From contig DEHZ01000004.1 in the NCBI GenBank assembly GCA_002352205.1, positions 22,802 to 86,801 of the forward strand: a DNA stretch of 64,000 bases, written 5' to 3'. Below the pieces are notes generated by a model. It did no database searches and was not told the DNA's origin. It worked only from the letters and a program-made list of their open reading frames with translations. The position numbers and the translations under genes are program-made. Numbering within the stretch: the first letter of the stretch is position 1; the number at the start of each line of letters is the position of its first letter. This DNA comes from Flavobacterium sp. UBA2787 (lineage in GTDB: Bacteria; Bacteroidota; Bacteroidia; Flavobacteriales; Flavobacteriaceae). Of this stretch, positions 7,238-17,140 are shown one piece after another.

Positions 7238-8638
7238 ATGATTCCAACTGAAACTATTGTTGCTTTAGCTACTCCTTCCGGAGCTGGTGCAATTGCAATT
7301 ATTCGTTTATCCGGTAAAGATGCGATTGCTTTGGCTGATAAAATTTTTGTTTCGGTTTCCGGCAAAGAATTACTAAAACAGAAAACACACACTATACATC
7401 TTGGTCATATCGTAGATAATGGAAAAACGTATGATCAAGTCTTGGTTTCTGTTTTCAAAAATCCGCATTCTTATACGGGTGAAGATGTAGTCGAAATTTC
7501 ATGTCACGGTTCTACTTTTATTCAGCAACAGATTATTCAGCTTTTGTTGCGAATGGGAGCAAAAATGGCTCAGCCGGGTGAGTTTACATTACGTGCTTTT
7601 TTAAATGGAAAATTAGATTTATCGCAAGCAGAAGCGGTGGCGGATTTAATTGCTTCGGACAACGAAGCTTCGCATCAAATTGCCATGCAACAAATGCGTG
7701 GTGGATTTAGTAATGAAATTGCTCAACTTCGACAAGAGTTGCTCAACTTTGCTTCGCTGATTGAATTAGAATTAGACTTTGCCGAAGAAGATGTTGAATT
7801 TGCAGACCGAACACAGTTTAATGAGCTTTTAAACCGAATTGAGTTTGTGTTGAAACGTTTGATTGACTCGTTTGCGGTGGGCAACGTGATTAAAAATGGT
7901 ATTCCGATTGCGATTGTGGGCGAACCAAATGTAGGTAAGTCTACCCTGCTCAATGCCTTACTAAACGAAGAACGTGCGATTGTTTCCGACATTGCAGGAA
8001 CAACCCGCGACACCATTGAAGATGAATTGGTAATAGAAGGCATTGGTTTTCGATTTATCGACACAGCCGGAATTCGTGAAACCACCGACCATGTGGAAAG
8101 CATTGGGATTAAAAAGACGTTTGAAAAGATTGAACAGGCACAGGTGGTATTATATTTGTTTGAAAGTTTCAAGTTTAAGGTTTCAAGTTCAGAATACTTG
8201 ACTGAAATTGAAAGGGTGAAAAATAAATATCCTTTAAAACCACTTGTTGTTGTAATCAATAAGGTTGATTTGCTGACTGAAAACGAAATTCTAACTATTC
8301 GCCTACAACTTGAAACGTTAAACCTGAAACCTGAAACTATTTCAGCAAAACAAAATATCGGTATTGATGAACTCAAGCAAACCCTACTCTCTTTTGTAAA
8401 TACCGGAGCATTGCGAAACAATGAAACAATTGTAACAAACTCACGACATTATGATTCGCTTTTGAAAGCGTTGGAAGAAATTCAGAAAGTGAAATGGGGA
8501 TTGGAGAGTAATCTATCTTCCGATCTAATGGCAATTGACATTCGAGAGGCGTTGTTTCACTTTGGTGAGATTACAGGCGAAGTAACGAATGATGAGTTGT
8601 TGGGGAATATTTTTGCGAATTTCTGTATTGGCAAATAA
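7238..8638 (+). CDS. mnmE: tRNA modification GTPase MnmE (TrmE)
   Basis: With MnmG, MnmE installs the cmnm5 group at U34 of certain tRNAs. The 466-residue protein has the N-terminal folate-binding domain (TPSGAGAIAIIRLSG), the helical middle domain, and an inserted G domain with G1 GEPNVGKST near 228, DTAG near 274 and NKVD near 341. It ends in the conserved FCIGK with the catalytic Cys. Two inverted copies of a TTCAAG/CTTGAA repeat (8165-8188 and 8308-8338) are embedded in the G domain, on either side of NKVD, without breaking the frame; see the findings. Confidence 0.97.
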   Translation: MIPTETIVALATPSGAGAIAIIRLSGKDAIALADKIFVSVSGKELLKQKTHTIHLGHIVDNGKTYDQVLVSVFKNPHSYTGEDVVEISCHGSTFIQQQIIQLLLRMGAKMAQPGEFTLRAFLNGKLDLSQAEAVADLIASDNEASHQIAMQQMRGGFSNEIAQLRQELLNFASLIELELDFAEEDVEFADRTQFNELLNRIEFVLKRLIDSFAVGNVIKNGIPIAIVGEPNVGKSTLLNALLNEERAIVSDIAGTTRDTIEDELVIEGIGFRFIDTAGIRETTDHVESIGIKKTFEKIEQAQVVLYLFESFKFKVSSSEYLTEIERVKNKYPLKPLVVVINKVDLLTENEILTIRLQLETLNLKPETISAKQNIGIDELKQTLLSFVNTGALRNNETIVTNSRHYDSLLKALEEIQKVKWGLESNLSSDLMAIDIREALFHFGEITGEVTNDELLGNIFANFCIGK

Positions 8639-8680
8639 ATATCCCAAACTAGTACACAATATTACTTAAAAAAACAAACA

Positions 8681-8708
8681 AAACCCATGTAAAACATGGG
8701 TTTTTATA
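8681..8708 (+). terminator. mnmE terminator
   Basis: A perfect 10-bp stem, aaacccatgt (8681-8690) with acatgggttt (8694-8703), has a 3-nt loop and a T-run, 43 nt after the mnmE stop codon. Confidence 0.85.
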
Positions 8709-8759
8709 TGTTTACTAGTTTTGTAATTTTTTAAATATTATTCGCTGTTTTGGAATTAT

Positions 8760-8779
8760 TTGTACCTCCCTTGTACCTC
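8760..8779 (+). repeat. Tandem TTGTACCTC direct repeat downstream of mnmE
   Basis: TTGTACCTC occurs twice, at 8760-8768 and 8771-8779, with 2 nt between. It lies in a 288-bp non-coding gap that otherwise holds only the mnmE terminator and A/T-rich sequence. It could be a protein-binding or old integration site; nothing else marks a mobile element here. Confidence 0.4.
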
Positions 8780-8927
8780 GAAAAATATTTTTTTGATTAC
8801 AAAGAAAAAAAGAAAAATTTTGGCACGTTTTTTAGTACTGATTTGTTAGTACTAAACATAGGGCAAAATATGGTTTAAAAATTACTTACTTATCACTTAA
8901 TCAATTTGTAATTTTAAACCATTTCTT

Positions 8928-9821
8928 ATGAAAAAAATCATCCTTTTTGGTACGTTGCTTTTTTGCTTCGCCCTACTCATGTTATCTTGTAAAGACGGAA
9001 GAAAAGAAGAATCTGTTGCAAATGTGTCAACAGAGTCTGAAACAAACAAAAGTCTATCTTCTTCGGCTGCTATTGAAAACACAGATTCTAAACGAAAATT
9101 TATTCGAACTGCGGATGCTAAATTCAGGGTAAAAAATGTTGAAAAATCTACCTATTCGATTGAAAATACGGTTACAAAATTTGGTGGTTTTGTAATATAC
9201 ACGAATTTGCAAAGTAGGATTTTTGATACTGATAAAACCTTAATTAGTCAGGATAGTATTTTGGAAACGACAAAATTTGCGGTGGAAAACAATATGACAA
9301 TTAGGGTACCAAATACGCAACTTGATACTGTTTTGAAGTGTATTGCAAAAGAAATCGACTTTCTAGATTACCGCCTTATAAAAGCGGATGATGTTGCTTT
9401 AAAACTGTTGGCTAACGAATTGGAAGAAAAAAGAAGTGCCACACAAAGTGAACGCATGGAAAAAGCCATCGATTCTAATGGAAAAAAACTCAATCAAATT
9501 GTGGATGCCGAAGAAGATTTATCTGCTAAAAGAGCAGTAGCCGATCAAGCTAAGCTTGCGAATCTCAACCTGGAAGATCAAATTAACTTTAGTACGATTA
9601 CACTTCAACTCTATCAAAGAGATAGTGTGAGACGAGAACTGTTGACAAACGAAAAAAACATCAATAGCTATCGTCCGCATTTGGGATTGAAAGTGATGGA
9701 TGGATTGAAAACAGGATGGTATATGCTTGAGGAAATTATTGCTTTTATCATTCAACTTTGGGCACTTATTTTAATAGGTGGGATAGGCTTTTGGTTATAC
9801 ACACGGTATTGGAAAAAGTAA
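8928..9821 (+). CDS. DUF4349 lipoprotein
   Basis: The 297-residue protein has a lipoprotein signal (lipobox LMLSC, Cys21), a Ser/Glu-rich linker, and then a DUF4349 region: RKFIRTADAKFRVKNVEKS, a MTIRVPNTQLDTVL segment and a long helical or coiled-coil stretch (about 165-215, rich in Lys, Glu and Ala). A C-terminal transmembrane helix (about 268-290) is followed by YTRYWKK. It would be tethered at both ends, by lipid and by the helix. The function of DUF4349 is not established. The gene is monocistronic and ends at a strong terminator. Confidence 0.85.
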   Translation: MKKIILFGTLLFCFALLMLSCKDGRKEESVANVSTESETNKSLSSSAAIENTDSKRKFIRTADAKFRVKNVEKSTYSIENTVTKFGGFVIYTNLQSRIFDTDKTLISQDSILETTKFAVENNMTIRVPNTQLDTVLKCIAKEIDFLDYRLIKADDVALKLLANELEEKRSATQSERMEKAIDSNGKKLNQIVDAEEDLSAKRAVADQAKLANLNLEDQINFSTITLQLYQRDSVRRELLTNEKNINSYRPHLGLKVMDGLKTGWYMLEEIIAFIIQLWALILIGGIGFWLYTRYWKK

Positions 9822-9851
9822 ATCCCTCCACTTAATTCAAACTCTTATAAT

Positions 9852-9885
9852 AAAAAAAACCGGGTTATTTCTAATCCGGTTTTTT
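9852..9885. terminator. Bidirectional terminator
   Basis: The arms aaaaccgg-gtta and taa-tccggtttt with A/T tails lie between the convergent DUF4349 and dnaK genes. One G is bulged or mispaired in the left arm. Confidence 0.78.
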
Positions 9886-9903
9886 ACTATTTATAAGCGA
9901 TTA

Positions 9904-11790
9904 TTACTTCACTTCTTCAAAATCAACATCTTGTGTTTGATCTCCACTTGCATCGGCTTGCGGCTGAGCTTGTTGAGCACCTTGATTGTCTTGTGATTTA
10001 TACATTTCTTCTGAAGCATTTTTCCACGCTTCATTGATTTTGTCTAAAGCAGGTTGAATTGTTGCAATGTCTTTTGTTTCATACGCCGCTTTCAACTCGT
10101 TTAACGCAGCTTCAATTGGTTGCTTGTTCGCATCTGACAATTTATCGCCGTATTCTTTTAATTGACTTTCAGTTTGGAAAATCATTCCGTCTGCTTCATT
10201 CAATTTGTCAACTCTTTCTTTTGCAATTTTATCAGCTTCTGCATTAATTTCCGCTTCTTTTTTCATTCTTTCGATTTCTTCCGGCGTTAATCCTGAAGAA
10301 GCTTCGATACGAATATCGTGTGATTTTCCGGTTCCTTTATCTGTTGCAGAAACTTTGATGATACCATTGGCATCAATGTCAAACGTCACTTCAATTTGTG
10401 GAACACCTCTTGGAGCTGGTGGAATTCCGTCTAAATGGAAACGACCAATTGTTTTGTTATCATTTGCCATTGGTCTTTCACCTTGCAAAACATGGATTTC
10501 AACCGATGGTTGGTTATCCGCAGCTGTAGAGAAAACTTGTGATTTTTTGGTTGGGATGGTTGTGTTTGACTCAATTAATTTTGTCATTACACTTCCCATT
10601 GTTTCAATTCCTAATGATAAAGGCGTAACGTCTAATAACAATACATCTTTTACATCACCACTTAAAACACCACCTTGAATAGCAGCACCAATTGCCACAA
10701 CCTCATCTGGATTTACACCTTTTGATGGTTTTTTACCAAAATATTTTTCAACTTGTTCTTGAATGATTGGAATTCTTGTTGAACCTCCAACCAAGATTAC
10801 TTCGTCGATATCTGATGTTGATAGACCAGCATCTTTTAATGCTTTTACAACCGGTTCCATTGAACGTTTTACTAAACTTTCTGCCAATTGCTCAAATTTA
10901 GCTCTCGTTAATGATTTTACCAAGTGTTTTGGTCCACTAGCTGTAGCCGTAACATAAGGCAAGTTGATTTCTGTTTGTGTAGAAGATGATAATTCAATCT
11001 TCGCTTTTTCAGCAGCTTCTTTCAAACGTTGCAAAGCCATTGGGTCTTTACGTAAATCGATACCTTCTTCGCTGTTGAATTCATTAGCCAACCAATCGAT
11101 GATTACTTGGTCAAAATCGTCTCCTCCTAAATGAGTATCTCCGTTTGTTGATAATACTTCAAAAACACCATCACCTAATTCAAGTACAGAAATATCAAAT
11201 GTACCTCCGCCTAAATCGTAAACCGCAATTTTTTGATCTTTTCCGGCTTTATCCAAACCATACGCTAACGCAGCAGCAGTTGGTTCGTTGATGATTCTCA
11301 TTACTTTTAAACCTGCAATTTCTCCCGCTTCTTTCGTTGCTTGACGTTGAGCATCATTAAAATAGGCAGGAACAGTGATAACTGCTTCGGTCACTGTTTG
11401 ACCTAAATAATCCTCAGCCGTTTTTTTCATTTTTTGAAGTGTCATAGCTGACAATTCTTGTGGTGTATATAAACGACCGTCGATATCCACACGAGGCGTA
11501 TCGTTGTCACCTTTTACCACTTTATACGCTACATTTCCAGCCTCTTTTGCACTTTCAGTATATTTATTACCCATAAAACGTTTGATAGACGCAATGGTTT
11601 TGGTTGGATTAGTTACTGCTTGTCTCTTGGCAGGGTCACCTACTTTGATTTCACCACCGTCAACAAATGCAATAACAGATGGCGTAGTTCTTTTACCTTC
11701 AGCATTTGCAATTACTACCGGTTCTCCACCTTCCATTACGGATACACAAGAGTTGGTAGTTCCTAAATCGATTCCAATTATTTTACTCAT
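9904..11790 (-). CDS. dnaK: Chaperone protein DnaK (Hsp70)
   Basis: This is an ATP-dependent Hsp70 chaperone that works with DnaJ and GrpE in the cytoplasm. The 628-residue protein opens with [13 protein letters not shown] and shows the ATPase motifs [13 protein letters not shown] and VGGSTRIP. The substrate-binding domain ([21 protein letters not shown]) follows, then a helical lid and a Gln/Ala/Asp-rich disordered tail ending DVDFEEVK. It is transcribed alone here; grpE and dnaJ are not adjacent. Its upstream region holds a sigma-54-like promoter and an inverted repeat instead of a CIRCE element. Confidence 0.99.
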   Translation of the reverse strand: MSKIIGIDLGTTNSCVSVMEGGEPVVIANAEGKRTTPSVIAFVDGGEIKVGDPAKRQAVTNPTKTIASIKRFMGNKYTESAKEAGNVAYKVVKGDNDTPRVDIDGRLYTPQELSAMTLQKMKKTAEDYLGQTVTEAVITVPAYFNDAQRQATKEAGEIAGLKVMRIINEPTAAALAYGLDKAGKDQKIAVYDLGGGTFDISVLELGDGVFEVLSTNGDTHLGGDDFDQVIIDWLANEFNSEEGIDLRKDPMALQRLKEAAEKAKIELSSSTQTEINLPYVTATASGPKHLVKSLTRAKFEQLAESLVKRSMEPVVKALKDAGLSTSDIDEVILVGGSTRIPIIQEQVEKYFGKKPSKGVNPDEVVAIGAAIQGGVLSGDVKDVLLLDVTPLSLGIETMGSVMTKLIESNTTIPTKKSQVFSTAADNQPSVEIHVLQGERPMANDNKTIGRFHLDGIPPAPRGVPQIEVTFDIDANGIIKVSATDKGTGKSHDIRIEASSGLTPEEIERMKKEAEINAEADKIAKERVDKLNEADGMIFQTESQLKEYGDKLSDANKQPIEAALNELKAAYETKDIATIQPALDKINEAWKNASEEMYKSQDNQGAQQAQPQADASGDQTQDVDFEEVK

Positions 11791-11849
11791 AATTTTTTAA
11801 TTTGTATGTCTTGTTTTTAAATTCGTTTTTCAAAACTTGATTTGCAAAT

Positions 11850-11866
11850 GACAAGGATTATGCCAA
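11850..11866 (-). promoter_or_regulatory. Sigma-54-like -24/-12 promoter of dnaK
   Basis: Read on the minus strand, TTGGCATAATCCTTGTC matches the RpoN consensus TGGCAYRNNNNTTGCW at all fixed positions except the last two. The invariant GG and TG dinucleotides are present with the correct spacing. No TAnnTTTG box is seen between it and the dnaK ATG 60 nt downstream. Confidence 0.5.
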
Positions 11867-11884
11867 GTAGGAAAATCAAAAAGA

Positions 11885-11934
11885 AATGTCATATTTTGAC
11901 TGACGCATCAGAAAAAATATGACATTATGACATT
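11885..11934 (-). promoter_or_regulatory. Inverted plus direct repeat upstream of the dnaK promoter (candidate activator site)
   Basis: A perfect 13-bp inverted repeat has arms 11885-11897 and 11914-11926 with a 16-nt spacer. The 8-mer ATGACATT occurs tandemly at 11919-11926 and 11927-11934 and inverted at 11885-11892. It sits just upstream of the sigma-54-like element, where an enhancer-binding protein would act. It does not match CIRCE. Confidence 0.55.
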
Positions 11935-11977
11935 TTAGAACTATAGATTTGGTTGCTGTAAAATCTATTCTATACGA

Positions 11978-13003
11978 CTAATACGTATGTTTGTATGTTT
12001 TTAACCAAAATATTAACTTTTCTATTTGAACTGAATTGGCATTAATCCATTCGCTATTATTATCATCCTTTTTCGATTGATAAACATGATGAGAATATGC
12101 TTCATACATTTGTTTATCTTTGCTTAAATCATAGAAAAAATCTACATAAAAGTCCCAAAAAAAACCTTTTTTACCTTTCCGTTGTTCACCTAATACCTTA
12201 AAAAAAGAATTATTAGTATTTGAAAACATTTCAAATTCCGATTTGTTTTCATTCTCTTCAGTATGTTTAGATGCTTCTAATAATTGTAGCATCATTTCTG
12301 CCGTTCCAAAATCATTTTTATCAAAATCTGAATTTACACTTATTGAAATATTCATATTGTCTTCTTTTTGAACACCATGTTTCTGCTGTTGTTCAATCAA
12401 TTGAAACACTTGATTTGCCCGGCTTCCCTCCGGTTCTAAAAGCAAAAAGTAAAAAAATGCTAATAATGATTTACTTCTTTCTTTTTGATCATATTTTAAA
12501 AAACCCATCAACATATGACTACTTGTATGATACGGATTTACTTTAATTCCACTAATTAATGCTTCTTCAGCATCTTCAAACTTTCTCAAATTGTAAGATG
12601 TCAACGCCAAACTATAATGCAGCTGATGGTAATTAGGATTAAATTTAATTCCTTGTTTAAATGTTTTTATAGCTTTTTCCGGAGTGCCTTGATAATCTTC
12701 GCAGGCTCCTTTTACACCATAAGCTAAATGCGATATATCAGCTTTAGATTTTATGACAATATCGCAATATTTAATTGCTTTATCATACTCTTTTATTACT
12801 GAATAAGTGAGAGCTAATTCGTAATTGGCCTCGGGATGTTTAGCATCTTCTTCTAAAATACTTTCATAAACTTTGATTGCTTCATCATATTTACCGGATT
12901 TATGCAACTCAACCCCGTTTGAAATTCTCTCTTTGAAAGATTGAGAAAACACGACAGAAAATAAAAAAAAGCAAGCTATTGATAATTTAAATTTATTCAT
13001 CAT
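11978..13003 (-). CDS. Secreted TPR-repeat protein
   Basis: The 341-residue protein has a signal peptide (Phe/Ser-rich, VFSQS at about 18-22). Several tetratricopeptide repeats follow between roughly 25 and 190: GKYDEAIKVYESILEEDAKHPEANYE-like and EYDKAIKYCD units, then PEKAIKTFKQGIKFNPN. The C-terminal 130 residues are charged and contain a conserved-looking FFWDFYVDFFYDL segment. It is probably a periplasmic scaffold of unknown partner. It starts 17 nt after the stop of the M14 peptidase gene on the same strand, so the two are likely co-transcribed. Confidence 0.78.
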   Translation of the reverse strand: MMNKFKLSIACFFLFSVVFSQSFKERISNGVELHKSGKYDEAIKVYESILEEDAKHPEANYELALTYSVIKEYDKAIKYCDIVIKSKADISHLAYGVKGACEDYQGTPEKAIKTFKQGIKFNPNYHQLHYSLALTSYNLRKFEDAEEALISGIKVNPYHTSSHMLMGFLKYDQKERSKSLLAFFYFLLLEPEGSRANQVFQLIEQQQKHGVQKEDNMNISISVNSDFDKNDFGTAEMMLQLLEASKHTEENENKSEFEMFSNTNNSFFKVLGEQRKGKKGFFWDFYVDFFYDLSKDKQMYEAYSHHVYQSKKDDNNSEWINANSVQIEKLIFWLKTYKHTY

Positions 13004-13019
13004 AAACTAAAGTTTGAAA

Positions 13020-15518
13020 TTACTCCACCAAAAACAACGCATTACTAAACAATAAATTTCCATTTTCCCAAAACCCTCTAAATAGCGGATTATCAATCAT
13101 ATAAATTACTTTTCCGTTTCCGTGATAATCAACAGCGAAAGAAACAGTTTCTTGAATTGATTTCTTTAGTTTGTTTCCAATAAATCCAAAACTTTGGTAA
13201 TTTTTAGGAACGTAAATGACATTTTGAGCTCCTTTTAGTAATTTAAAATTGGAATCTGTCGTTTTTAAACTAAAGTATTTTTCACCTAATCCGAATATTA
13301 ACGGATGACTTGCATCAATTGAATTTTCAATAATCGCTCCCGGAATGTAGCCGGAAATCGAACGTCTTTCACTTCCTTCAAAATCTAAAAAGCGATCTAA
13401 TAATTCTTGTTCTTCAATAAATTTTTGAGCTTCTGCTTTTTCATCTTCGGTCGCAAATTTTGTTAAATGATAGCCCGGACGATCTTCAAATTGACCTACA
13501 GCACCGCCAATTGCAATGACTTTTCCACCTTTGGAAATAAAATTATCAATTGAAGTCTTTTGGCTATCTGAAAAACCATACCAACCTTCGGGCAAAATTA
13601 ACGTGTTGTATTCGGCTAAGTTTACGCGATTAAAATGTTGGATTTCAACAGTACTCATTGGATATTCAATCACTTGATCCATAAAAAACCAAACTTGTCC
13701 AAAATCAATATTGCTCACTCCGCTCCCACCTAAAACCAATACTTTTGGTGCTTTTAACAACGGATAACTTTCGCCGCCCAAATCACCACCATTACTGGCA
13801 AAACCACTTTCTAACGCAACATAATCATATTTTTCTTTTATTAAATTCTGAATTGTCTCTTCAAAATTCTGCACTTTCGAATTATCGCCTTTCGTCACAA
13901 TCAAGCCACCTCTTTCGATTTTTAAATCTCCAAAATAGACTTCTTTTCTGGCCGAACGAACTTTGATATTTTCTTGATGCAACAAACTCAACACACGAGC
14001 AGAACTTCTGTTATTCCACGGAATGTAATACGCATAAGCATTTTGAACTTTCGCTGTTGGACTGACATCTAACCTTGTTTTTGTTTTAACCGGTAAATTT
14101 CCTTTTACGGCAAAACTTTCTACGCCATATGCCAACGGCAACGACCAAGCCGTGATGTCATACGACAAACTATCGGTTAATTTGTGATGCGGTTCAAATA
14201 AAACTTGCGTTAAAACCGCTCTGGGTTGATCTACTTTAATAATCAAATCATTTGGTTCAATCGTGAATGATTTTTCTTTATTGGATTGATAATGATAACC
14301 GGAAAGTTTCTTCGTTTCATCGGCAAACGCAGTTTCAATTCGGTTTCGATTAAGTAACACAGAAAGTTCTAAATTTTTAGGACTATTTTTTACGATGTAC
14401 GTTTGGTATTTTCCTTTTGGTTTCGTTCGATTATCTTTAAAATAAGCTCTAAATTCTTTCGTCAAAACGTCTTTTTGTACATTTGAAAGTTCCACCACGG
14501 TCAAAATTGCTTTGGTATGATGATTTATTCTGTCTTGCAAAGTAAGAACATCTCCATTTTTTAATAAAACGGCTCTTCCTGCTCCAATTCCGCCTTGTTC
14601 ATAGGTCATTCCAACTGCTCCATTGTAGCAAGGATAGGTATCGCCATAACTCGGATAGAACAAATCAAATCGTTCGCCGGAATAATACATCCAACCTTCT
14701 TTATCGAATTTTTTTGAAGTAATCTCCCCTATTTTTTTATGAAAATCCCTTTGAAAAGGAGCAATTTGTTCGTGATACGGTTCTGCTGCCGGTGGGAAAA
14801 AGTAGGGTTCATTATAACCCATTTCGTGCACATCAGCGTGAACCATTGGCATCCACTGATGATACAAATCCATTCGCAACTGGGTTTCCAATTGTGTTTG
14901 CCAAGCCCAATCGCGGTTTAAATCATACACATAATGATTTTGTCTTCCGCCCGGCCAAGGTTCCATATGCTCTCGGTCTGAAACTCCGGGATGTGTTTTC
15001 TTGCCCGAAATATCGCGAAGCCAATTGGCATAACGCGAAAAACCATCGGGATTTAAACAAGGGTCTAAAATGACAATGATGTTTTCTAACCACTTTTTTG
15101 TTTCTTTATTATTTGGGTTTATCAGTTCGTAAGCGACTGATAATGCACTTTCTATCGCTCCAATTTCATTGCCGTGCACATTAAAACTCAACCAAACAAT
15201 CGTTTTTGATTTTGAATTATTTTTGGTTGGAAAAAGTCCGATTTCATACAAGTGATTTTTTCGGATTTCTTCTAAATTTTTTAAATTTTCAGGGGTTGAA
15301 ATATAATAGGCATTCAAGTTTCTTTCCTGCGTTGTTTCACCATATTTCTGATGCTGAATCCAATCTGAATTTTTAACTAATTGTTCAAAATAAGCTTCCA
15401 CCTGATGATAATAGGTTACTTGCTTTCCATAATTTGGTAAAAATTCTGATGGCGATTTGGGTTGAGAAAAGCCTGTTAAACAGACAAAAAACAGAAGTAG
15501 GTTGAAAAATCGATTCAT
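13020..15518 (-). CDS. M14-family zinc carboxypeptidase with C-terminal amidotransferase-like domain, secreted
   Basis: I take Met at 15518 as the start because MNRFFNLLLFFVCLTGFSQ is then a clean signal peptide; an in-frame ATG lies 7 codons upstream. The 832-residue product has the M14 zinc motif HGNEIGAIE near residue 115, DLNRDWAW near 200, the third zinc His in VHADVHEMGYN near 225, and a likely catalytic Glu in YEQGGIG. Past about 570 comes a class-I glutamine-amidotransferase-like or ThuA-like fold (VLVLGGSGVS, LILPEGWYG, GGKVIAIGGAVG). It probably digests peptides or cell-wall fragments in the periplasm. Confidence 0.85.
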   Translation of the reverse strand: MNRFFNLLLFFVCLTGFSQPKSPSEFLPNYGKQVTYYHQVEAYFEQLVKNSDWIQHQKYGETTQERNLNAYYISTPENLKNLEEIRKNHLYEIGLFPTKNNSKSKTIVWLSFNVHGNEIGAIESALSVAYELINPNNKETKKWLENIIVILDPCLNPDGFSRYANWLRDISGKKTHPGVSDREHMEPWPGGRQNHYVYDLNRDWAWQTQLETQLRMDLYHQWMPMVHADVHEMGYNEPYFFPPAAEPYHEQIAPFQRDFHKKIGEITSKKFDKEGWMYYSGERFDLFYPSYGDTYPCYNGAVGMTYEQGGIGAGRAVLLKNGDVLTLQDRINHHTKAILTVVELSNVQKDVLTKEFRAYFKDNRTKPKGKYQTYIVKNSPKNLELSVLLNRNRIETAFADETKKLSGYHYQSNKEKSFTIEPNDLIIKVDQPRAVLTQVLFEPHHKLTDSLSYDITAWSLPLAYGVESFAVKGNLPVKTKTRLDVSPTAKVQNAYAYYIPWNNRSSARVLSLLHQENIKVRSARKEVYFGDLKIERGGLIVTKGDNSKVQNFEETIQNLIKEKYDYVALESGFASNGGDLGGESYPLLKAPKVLVLGGSGVSNIDFGQVWFFMDQVIEYPMSTVEIQHFNRVNLAEYNTLILPEGWYGFSDSQKTSIDNFISKGGKVIAIGGAVGQFEDRPGYHLTKFATEDEKAEAQKFIEEQELLDRFLDFEGSERRSISGYIPGAIIENSIDASHPLIFGLGEKYFSLKTTDSNFKLLKGAQNVIYVPKNYQSFGFIGNKLKKSIQETVSFAVDYHGNGKVIYMIDNPLFRGFWENGNLLFSNALFLVE

Positions 15519-15633
15519 TTTAAAAAAATTAGAAGTCAAATATAGGTTATTTTTTAAACGGTTTAACTGAAAAGTTAATTCACAAACTAATAAATAAAAG
15601 TTAATTATTGTATTCTATTTTTAAGAAACTGGT

Positions 15634-15665
15634 TTGAATAAGCAATAAACAAAACACTATATTTG
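15634..15665 (+). promoter_or_regulatory. sdaA promoter
   Basis: TTG at 15634-15636 and TATATTTG at 15658-15665, with a 21-nt spacer, fit the Bacteroidota consensus. The ATG follows 21 nt later. Confidence 0.65.
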
Positions 15666-15686
15666 TCCAACTAAATCGTTTGAGTT

Positions 15687-17111
15687 ATGGAAGAATGTAT
15701 TTCTGTTTTTGATATGCTTAAAATTGGTGTTGGACCCTCGAGTTCACACACCCTCGGACCGTGGAGAGCTGCCGAACGTTTTTTAGCCGAATGCAGAGAA
15801 GAAAACATTCTGAATCAAGCTATTAGAGTCAAAGTGGATTTGTACGGTTCGCTTTCCTTAACGGGAAAAGGACATGCCACCGACTTAGCGGTCATCTTAG
15901 GATTAAGTGGACAAGATCCGGAAACCATTCCGATTGCTCACATTGATGGGATTGTTCAATCTGTAAAAACTTCCAAAAAAATTAATTTAGGAAATGAAAT
16001 TCAAGTCAATTTTGATTTCGAAAAAGACATTGTTTTCAACCGAAATTTTCTTCCTTTTCACGCCAACGGTTTGACTTTTACTTTATTTACTAATGATAAA
16101 GAATTTAGTGAAACCTATTATTCTATTGGTGGAGGATTTGTTGTGAAAGAAGAACGAACGAATGCCAAAAAGAAGATTGAAATAAAATGTGCATTCCCCT
16201 ATCCTATTCAGAAAGCAGATGAATTATTAGAATTTTGTAAAAATGAAAATAAATCGATTTCTGAAATTGTCTATGAAAATGAAAAATCGATGCGTTCCGA
16301 AGAAGAAATTAACCGCGAGTTAATGCGAATTTGGAATACGATGTTAGAATGTATTTACATCGGTTGTCACTCCGAAGGTATTTTGCCCGGCGGATTAAAT
16401 GTTCGTCGAAGAGCATTTGATATGCACGAAGGTTTGAAAGGAACTATCCCATATTCAAATCCACAGGAATGGCTGGATACCATCAGAAAAACAGAAGTTA
16501 AGTTTCGTCAAATTCTAAAATGGGTAAGCTGTTTTGCATTGGCAGTTAATGAAGTGAATGCAGCTTTAGGTCGGGTTGTAACAGCTCCTACTAACGGAAG
16601 TGCGGGTGTAATTCCAGCCGTTCTGATGTATTATTTAGTGATTGAAAACCACGAAGCCGGTGAAAAAGAAATCAAACAATTTTTATTGGTAGCCGGAGAA
16701 ATTGGCAGTATTTTCAAAAAAGGAGCTACCATTTCTGCCGCAATGGGCGGATGTCAAGCTGAAATTGGTGTATCAAGTGCAATGGCAGCAGCAGCATTAT
16801 GTGAATTGATGGGTGGAACGCCTGCTCAAGTGACAATGGCTGCCGAAATTGCGATGGAACATCATTTAGGAATGACTTGCGACCCGATTGGCGGATTGGT
16901 TCAAATTCCGTGTATCGAACGTAATACGATGGGTGCGATAAAAGCGATTAATGCGGCCGAATTAGCTCTGGAAACTGATGCAAACAACGCGAAAGTTCCA
17001 TTAGATAAAGTAATTAATACGATGTGGGAAACCGCCAAAGATATGAACTCCAAATACAAAGAAACCAGCGAAGGTGGATTGGCTGTTGGAGTGAATTTGG
17101 CAGATTGCTAG
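15687..17111 (+). CDS. sdaA: L-serine ammonia-lyase (iron-sulfur type)
   Basis: The enzyme converts L-serine to pyruvate and ammonia using a 4Fe-4S cluster. The 474-residue single-chain form has the N-terminal [17 protein letters not shown] motif, [18 protein letters not shown], the [18 protein letters not shown] core and cluster-ligand Cys residues in GCQAEIG and [18 protein letters not shown]. Its last 271 bp (16841-17111) recur at 17782-18052, with differences that are almost all synonymous. The present 3' end may therefore be the imported copy. Confidence 0.96.
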   Translation: MEECISVFDMLKIGVGPSSSHTLGPWRAAERFLAECREENILNQAIRVKVDLYGSLSLTGKGHATDLAVILGLSGQDPETIPIAHIDGIVQSVKTSKKINLGNEIQVNFDFEKDIVFNRNFLPFHANGLTFTLFTNDKEFSETYYSIGGGFVVKEERTNAKKKIEIKCAFPYPIQKADELLEFCKNENKSISEIVYENEKSMRSEEEINRELMRIWNTMLECIYIGCHSEGILPGGLNVRRRAFDMHEGLKGTIPYSNPQEWLDTIRKTEVKFRQILKWVSCFALAVNEVNAALGRVVTAPTNGSAGVIPAVLMYYLVIENHEAGEKEIKQFLLVAGEIGSIFKKGATISAAMGGCQAEIGVSSAMAAAALCELMGGTPAQVTMAAEIAMEHHLGMTCDPIGGLVQIPCIERNTMGAIKAINAAELALETDANNAKVPLDKVINTMWETAKDMNSKYKETSEGGLAVGVNLADC

Positions 17112-17140
17112 TTATTTGTATATTTATAAAAAATTAATTT

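Noticed and set aside
7723-8421. 232-codon frame antisense to mnmE
   Set aside because: It lies wholly inside mnmE; the Ser-rich composition is what antisense of this gene would give.
10205-10678. Open frame of 157 codons on the plus strand inside dnaK
   Set aside because: It is the complement of a clearly coding dnaK region, and its translation looks like an antisense shadow with no family pattern.
11885-11926. CIRCE element upstream of dnaK
   Set aside because: The inverted repeat is AATGTCATATTTT with a 16-nt spacer, not TTAGCACTC-N9-GAGTGCTAA.
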